Positions 48,086 through 51,025 of a stretch of DNA of 51,025 bases are shown piece by piece; positions within the stretch are counted from its first letter, which is position 1, and every line of letters begins with the position of its first letter. The DNA is from Myxococcaceae bacterium (lineage in GTDB: Bacteria > Myxococcota > Myxococcia > Myxococcales > Myxococcaceae): positions 1-51,025 of the forward strand of contig SECN01000039.1 in NCBI GenBank assembly GCA_004173515.1, written 5' to 3'. The notes beneath the pieces are model-generated. The model had not been told where the DNA came from. It saw only the letters and a program-made list of their open reading frames with translations, and did no database searches. Made by a program: the position numbers and the translations under genes.

Positions 48086-50929
48086 TCAGGCGGCGCCCCG
48101 GTCCATGCCGGGCGCGCGGCCCAGCAGCAGCGGTGAGGCGAGCCGGCTCTCCGGGTGCATGCGCAGCAGCGTGTGGATGACGCTGCCCATGCCCGCCATC
48201 AGCCCCGGGGAGAAGGCGTCCCGGGCGAGCCCCGCCACCGGGCCTCGCGCCTCCAGCCCCGACAGCAACTGCGCGTCCAGGACCTCCCGTTCAGGCCCCG
48301 GGTCATCCGGCGTGAGCCGTCGCCCCGTCTCCAGCAGCTCCCACAAGCCCAGGTCGCCATGGCACAGGGTGTGGGTCCAGCCGAAGCCCTCGCGCACGCC
48401 CGCGGCGCGGGCCCGCTGGAACAGGTCCAGGTAGCGCGGCAGCCCGGTGCGCGCGGAGAGGTCCGACGCCGCGAGCCCGATGCCCGTGCTCCCGTGACAC
48501 CACGTCGTCAGTTGATCGCGCGCCTCCGGCCGCCGCAGGTCCGTCCAGTTGCCCAGCTCCGGCTGGTACAGGCCCTCCACGAAGTCGAAGGCGCGCTCGG
48601 CCAGGTCCCTCCACCGCCGCCGGTCCACGGGCGTGCCCGCGGCGCTCGCCCCCAGCCGCGCCAGCGCCCAGCCGATGCCCACCGTGCCATGCGCGAAGCC
48701 GCCAATGGGTTCGGGGAACATCGACGTCTCCCAGCGCGCGTCCCCCGCCACGCTCCGGGCCGTGGCCTCCAGGCGCCGGCCTGCGTGCGCCGCGACGTCC
48801 AGCCACTTCGACTCGCCTGTCTGGTCCACCAGGTTGAGCAGCGGAACGATGAGGCCCGCCACGCCGCCCAGCACCTCGAGCAGGCCATCCTCTTCGATGA
48901 GCTCCGGCGCGAGGGCCGCCGCGCGCTCACGGGCCCGCTCCAACGCACCGGGGAACGCGCCCAGGTCGTGCAGCGTGGACCAGGTCCACACCTGCGACGC
49001 GAGCCCGGAGAAGCCTCCCGGTTGTTTCAACGGCACCCGGTCCTCCGTGGCCCGCAGCACCGCGAGCGTGCCCTCCAATGTCTGGGACAGGCCCTCCACC
49101 GGATCCGCCCGCCCGTGGTGCACCTCGTGCTGGTACTGGGCCAGACACACCGCGACCCCACCCTGGCCGCTGTAGAGCTCGGCGGAGAGCGGTCGCACCG
49201 CCCAGCCGTACTCGGCCAGCACCGGGCTGATCCACGTCACCGTCCCATCCGGTCCCCGCACGGCGGATTCAAGGACGCGGCGGACCAGCCCGGACAGTTG
49301 CGCCCGCCTGCGTGAATCCAGCCGCTCCCCCCGCGACGGCGTGGTGGGGGCCACGACGCGCGGGGGCAATGTCTTCTCATTGAGGTAAGCGCTCACCAGC
49401 GTGCTCTGGATGGTCATCTCCTCCAGCGCTTCGTCCACCGCCCGCCAGGCGGACACGGTCGATTCGAGCAACACCCGGGACACGGGGACGGTGAAGACCG
49501 GGATGTCGCCGCAGGTGAGGTCCGCGAGCTCCTCGTCGATGATCGGCAGCGTGGAGGGCGCACCGGGGGACACCTCCGCGTTGCGGCGCATCACGTCCCG
49601 CGCCCGTGCATGGGCCCTGGGCGCGTCGTGCAGGGAGGCCGGGTGCCAGAGCATCCGCATCAGCTCCGCGTAGGTCTGCGTGGGCCGCAGGATGCGCCGG
49701 ACCACCGCGCCTGTGAACGGCTCCAGCATCGGACGGAGGTCGCCGTGCGCATCCAACGACTTGAGCCGCGAAGTGATTTCGCGAAAGCCTTCCACCACCT
49801 GATCCCAGTAGCGCGCGAGCACGGGCTCCGGGCTGGGGTGGTTCTTCGCTGGGGGGCGCTCCATCAGCGCCATGCCCAGGCGGGCGCCATCGGTGCCACC
49901 CGCGAGGATGGTGGGCGCGGGGATGCGCGGCTGCTCGCCGGGAAGCGACCCTGCCGCGGAGATGTCCAGGCCGCCCAGGCCCGGCCCCACGTTGCGCACG
50001 GGGAGCAGGCCGGTGCGCAGCACCGTGCCCCGGATGGCCCTCGCGGCGATGTCCACCGCCAGCCCGCGCTCCGACGGGGGAATGGGCGGATCCGGCGTGA
50101 AGAGGCTCTCCACGTCCACCACCACGGGCACCGGCCCGTGCGCGATGAGGTTCTCCGAGTGCAGGTCTGTCCCGCCCAGCAGGCGCATCACCGCCAGCCA
50201 GTGCCCCAGGTTCCGGTAGAAGCGCGCGAGTTCGGCTTCGCCCTCGCAGGCACGGTGCTCCACGAACTCCGCCCAGCCGTAGCCCGCGCGGACCAGCACG
50301 GCGGGAACGCGGATCCGCGTGGCGCGCGGATCCGGCGCGAGCACCCGATCCAGCAGCCCCTCCAACGCGCGGTCCACGCGCATGCACCGGGGCTTGTACA
50401 TCACCTTGCCGGCCTCCAGCTCCAGCAGGGCCACCGTCTGGCCGCCCCGGTGGGCATCCCCTTCACCCAGGCGCAGGCGGGTGAGCGCGCCCCGGGGATG
50501 ACCGGGCAGTGAACGCAGGGCCTCGCGGTCCACGACGAAGCGGTCCACCAGCCGCTGCACCGCCTGGGCCTGGAGCCGGCCCACGGTGGCCAGCCGCGCG
50601 AGGAGCGTCGGGTAGCGTCCACGCAGGTGCGCGTGGAAGCCGGGGGTGCAGGCCCGGTCGAGGAACTGTTCCCACCGTCCCTCCGAATCCGGAGCGTCGA
50701 GCCGGCCCTCCAGCGCCGCCGCGTGCAGCTCCAGCAGCAGCACCCGGTTGAGCTTGAGCTGGGCGCTGAAGCCCAGGGTCTCCCGGGCCGAGCCCTCCAC
50801 CACGGCACGCTCGGAGGCGGACAGGTCCGGCATGCGCGACAGCCGCTCCGACAGCGGGTCCAGGTACGGCGCGAGCAGGACGTTCACGGGGCGCGCGAGC
50901 CACCCGTCCGGGGGAATCCCGGTCGCCAT
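48086..50929 (-). CDS. LanM-type class II lanthipeptide synthetase
   Basis: The start is ATG 50929 because GAGGA lies 7-8 bases upstream; a GTG at 50992 would add 21 residues. The 947-residue protein has the LanM order: an N-terminal dehydratase (DUF4135) with MYKPRCMRVD, GGTDLHSENLIAHGPVPVVVDVESLF (nucleotide and metal site) and EEMTIQSTLVSAYLNEK. A LanC-like cyclase follows with GGFAHGTVGIGWAL, zinc ligands in TTWCHGSTGIG (Cys) and TLCHGDLGL (Cys-His). It dehydrates Ser/Thr and forms thioether rings in a precursor peptide. All three zinc ligands are present, so it should be active. No precursor gene is seen; it should be upstream, beyond the window edge, or elsewhere. Confidence 0.93.
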   Translation of the reverse strand: MATGIPPDGWLARPVNVLLAPYLDPLSERLSRMPDLSASERAVVEGSARETLGFSAQLKLNRVLLLELHAAALEGRLDAPDSEGRWEQFLDRACTPGFHAHLRGRYPTLLARLATVGRLQAQAVQRLVDRFVVDREALRSLPGHPRGALTRLRLGEGDAHRGGQTVALLELEAGKVMYKPRCMRVDRALEGLLDRVLAPDPRATRIRVPAVLVRAGYGWAEFVEHRACEGEAELARFYRNLGHWLAVMRLLGGTDLHSENLIAHGPVPVVVDVESLFTPDPPIPPSERGLAVDIAARAIRGTVLRTGLLPVRNVGPGLGGLDISAAGSLPGEQPRIPAPTILAGGTDGARLGMALMERPPAKNHPSPEPVLARYWDQVVEGFREITSRLKSLDAHGDLRPMLEPFTGAVVRRILRPTQTYAELMRMLWHPASLHDAPRAHARARDVMRRNAEVSPGAPSTLPIIDEELADLTCGDIPVFTVPVSRVLLESTVSAWRAVDEALEEMTIQSTLVSAYLNEKTLPPRVVAPTTPSRGERLDSRRRAQLSGLVRRVLESAVRGPDGTVTWISPVLAEYGWAVRPLSAELYSGQGGVAVCLAQYQHEVHHGRADPVEGLSQTLEGTLAVLRATEDRVPLKQPGGFSGLASQVWTWSTLHDLGAFPGALERARERAAALAPELIEEDGLLEVLGGVAGLIVPLLNLVDQTGESKWLDVAAHAGRRLEATARSVAGDARWETSMFPEPIGGFAHGTVGIGWALARLGASAAGTPVDRRRWRDLAERAFDFVEGLYQPELGNWTDLRRPEARDQLTTWCHGSTGIGLAASDLSARTGLPRYLDLFQRARAAGVREGFGWTHTLCHGDLGLWELLETGRRLTPDDPGPEREVLDAQLLSGLEARGPVAGLARDAFSPGLMAGMGSVIHTLLRMHPESRLASPLLLGRAPGMDRGAA

Positions 50930-51025
50930 CGACGCTTCCTCTTGGACCATGAAGGGGGCTCTCGGGGGAGGCAGGGGAAGGTCCTCCAGCACGGGCGGGG
51001 AGGGCCCGGGCTGGAGGGGTCATCA
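50930..51025 (-). other. Upstream region of lanM at the window edge
   Basis: This 96-bp stretch lies directly upstream of the lanM start and runs off the window. It is coding-like in base composition but I see no reliable gene; TCATCA at the extreme edge could be the end of an upstream gene on the minus strand. Confidence 0.3.

Overview
The window is very GC-rich, almost fully coding DNA with strong G/C preference at third codon positions. It has many lipoproteins and secreted proteins, a MopE-type metal-binding lipoprotein, AHH/imm11/Imm49 polymorphic-toxin genes, an Mla/MCE operon, a class II HMG-CoA reductase and a LanM. This mix fits a myxobacterium of the Myxococcaceae (Corallococcus/Myxococcus type). 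That assignment is an inference from gene content and style, not from a marker gene. No rRNA, tRNA, CRISPR array or insertion sequence was seen.

Layout. 0-6 kb: a truncated AAA ATPase at the left edge, a small cysteine-containing protein, a LamG protein with a possible papain-like C-terminal domain followed by a small secreted partner, a zinc-ribbon/L7-L12-like protein, a gene relic, and a TAP-type alpha/beta hydrolase. 5.5-11.8 kb: a zinc-ribbon/OB membrane protein, a minus-strand secretory operon (Mip-like FKBP, lipase with three N-terminal modules, zinc metallopeptidase with ricin domain), a divergent serine hydrolase with a pair of palindromes between the two, and a DUF2267 protein. 12.0-18.7 kb: a three-gene operon of unknown function (Cys-rich small protein, 636-residue protein, Ig/CARDB-like protein) facing a large HEAT-repeat/NACHT membrane protein. 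18.8-21.9 kb: four overlapping genes (acyl-CoA dehydrogenase-like, PIG-L deacetylase, NodS-like methyltransferase, family 2 glycosyltransferase). 21.9-30.8 kb: a GFA protein, a collapsed methylglyoxal synthase gene, an orphan imm11 protein, a TolC/MFP/RND efflux operon whose RND gene is broken, and a LytS/LytTR two-component pair. 31.0-37.0 kb: a MopE lipoprotein, then a five-gene Mla/MCE lipid transporter with two different permeases and two different ATPases. 37.0-40.4 kb: a toxin/immunity island (AHH nuclease, imm11, ketosynthase-like protein, Imm49). 40.4-51.0 kb: HMG-CoA reductase with a terpene synthase, a Gfo/Idh oxidoreductase, a pectin-acetylesterase-like lipoprotein, Spo0M-like protein, DEAD-box helicase, and a LanM lanthipeptide synthetase at the right edge.

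Most notable points. (1) The two Mla ATPases carry complementary defects, so a heterodimer would have one consensus and one degenerate ATP site. (2) mgsA and the RND pump gene, 0.6 kb apart, each look joined out of frame across an internal deletion. (3) The HEAT/NACHT protein has a signal peptide and two membrane segments, which creates a topology problem for a cytoplasmic NTPase. (4) The four-gene overlapping cluster looks like a complete uncharacterised glycoconjugate pathway. (5) The AHH-imm11-ketosynthase-Imm49 run mixes two immunity families with a catalytically dead ketosynthase fold.
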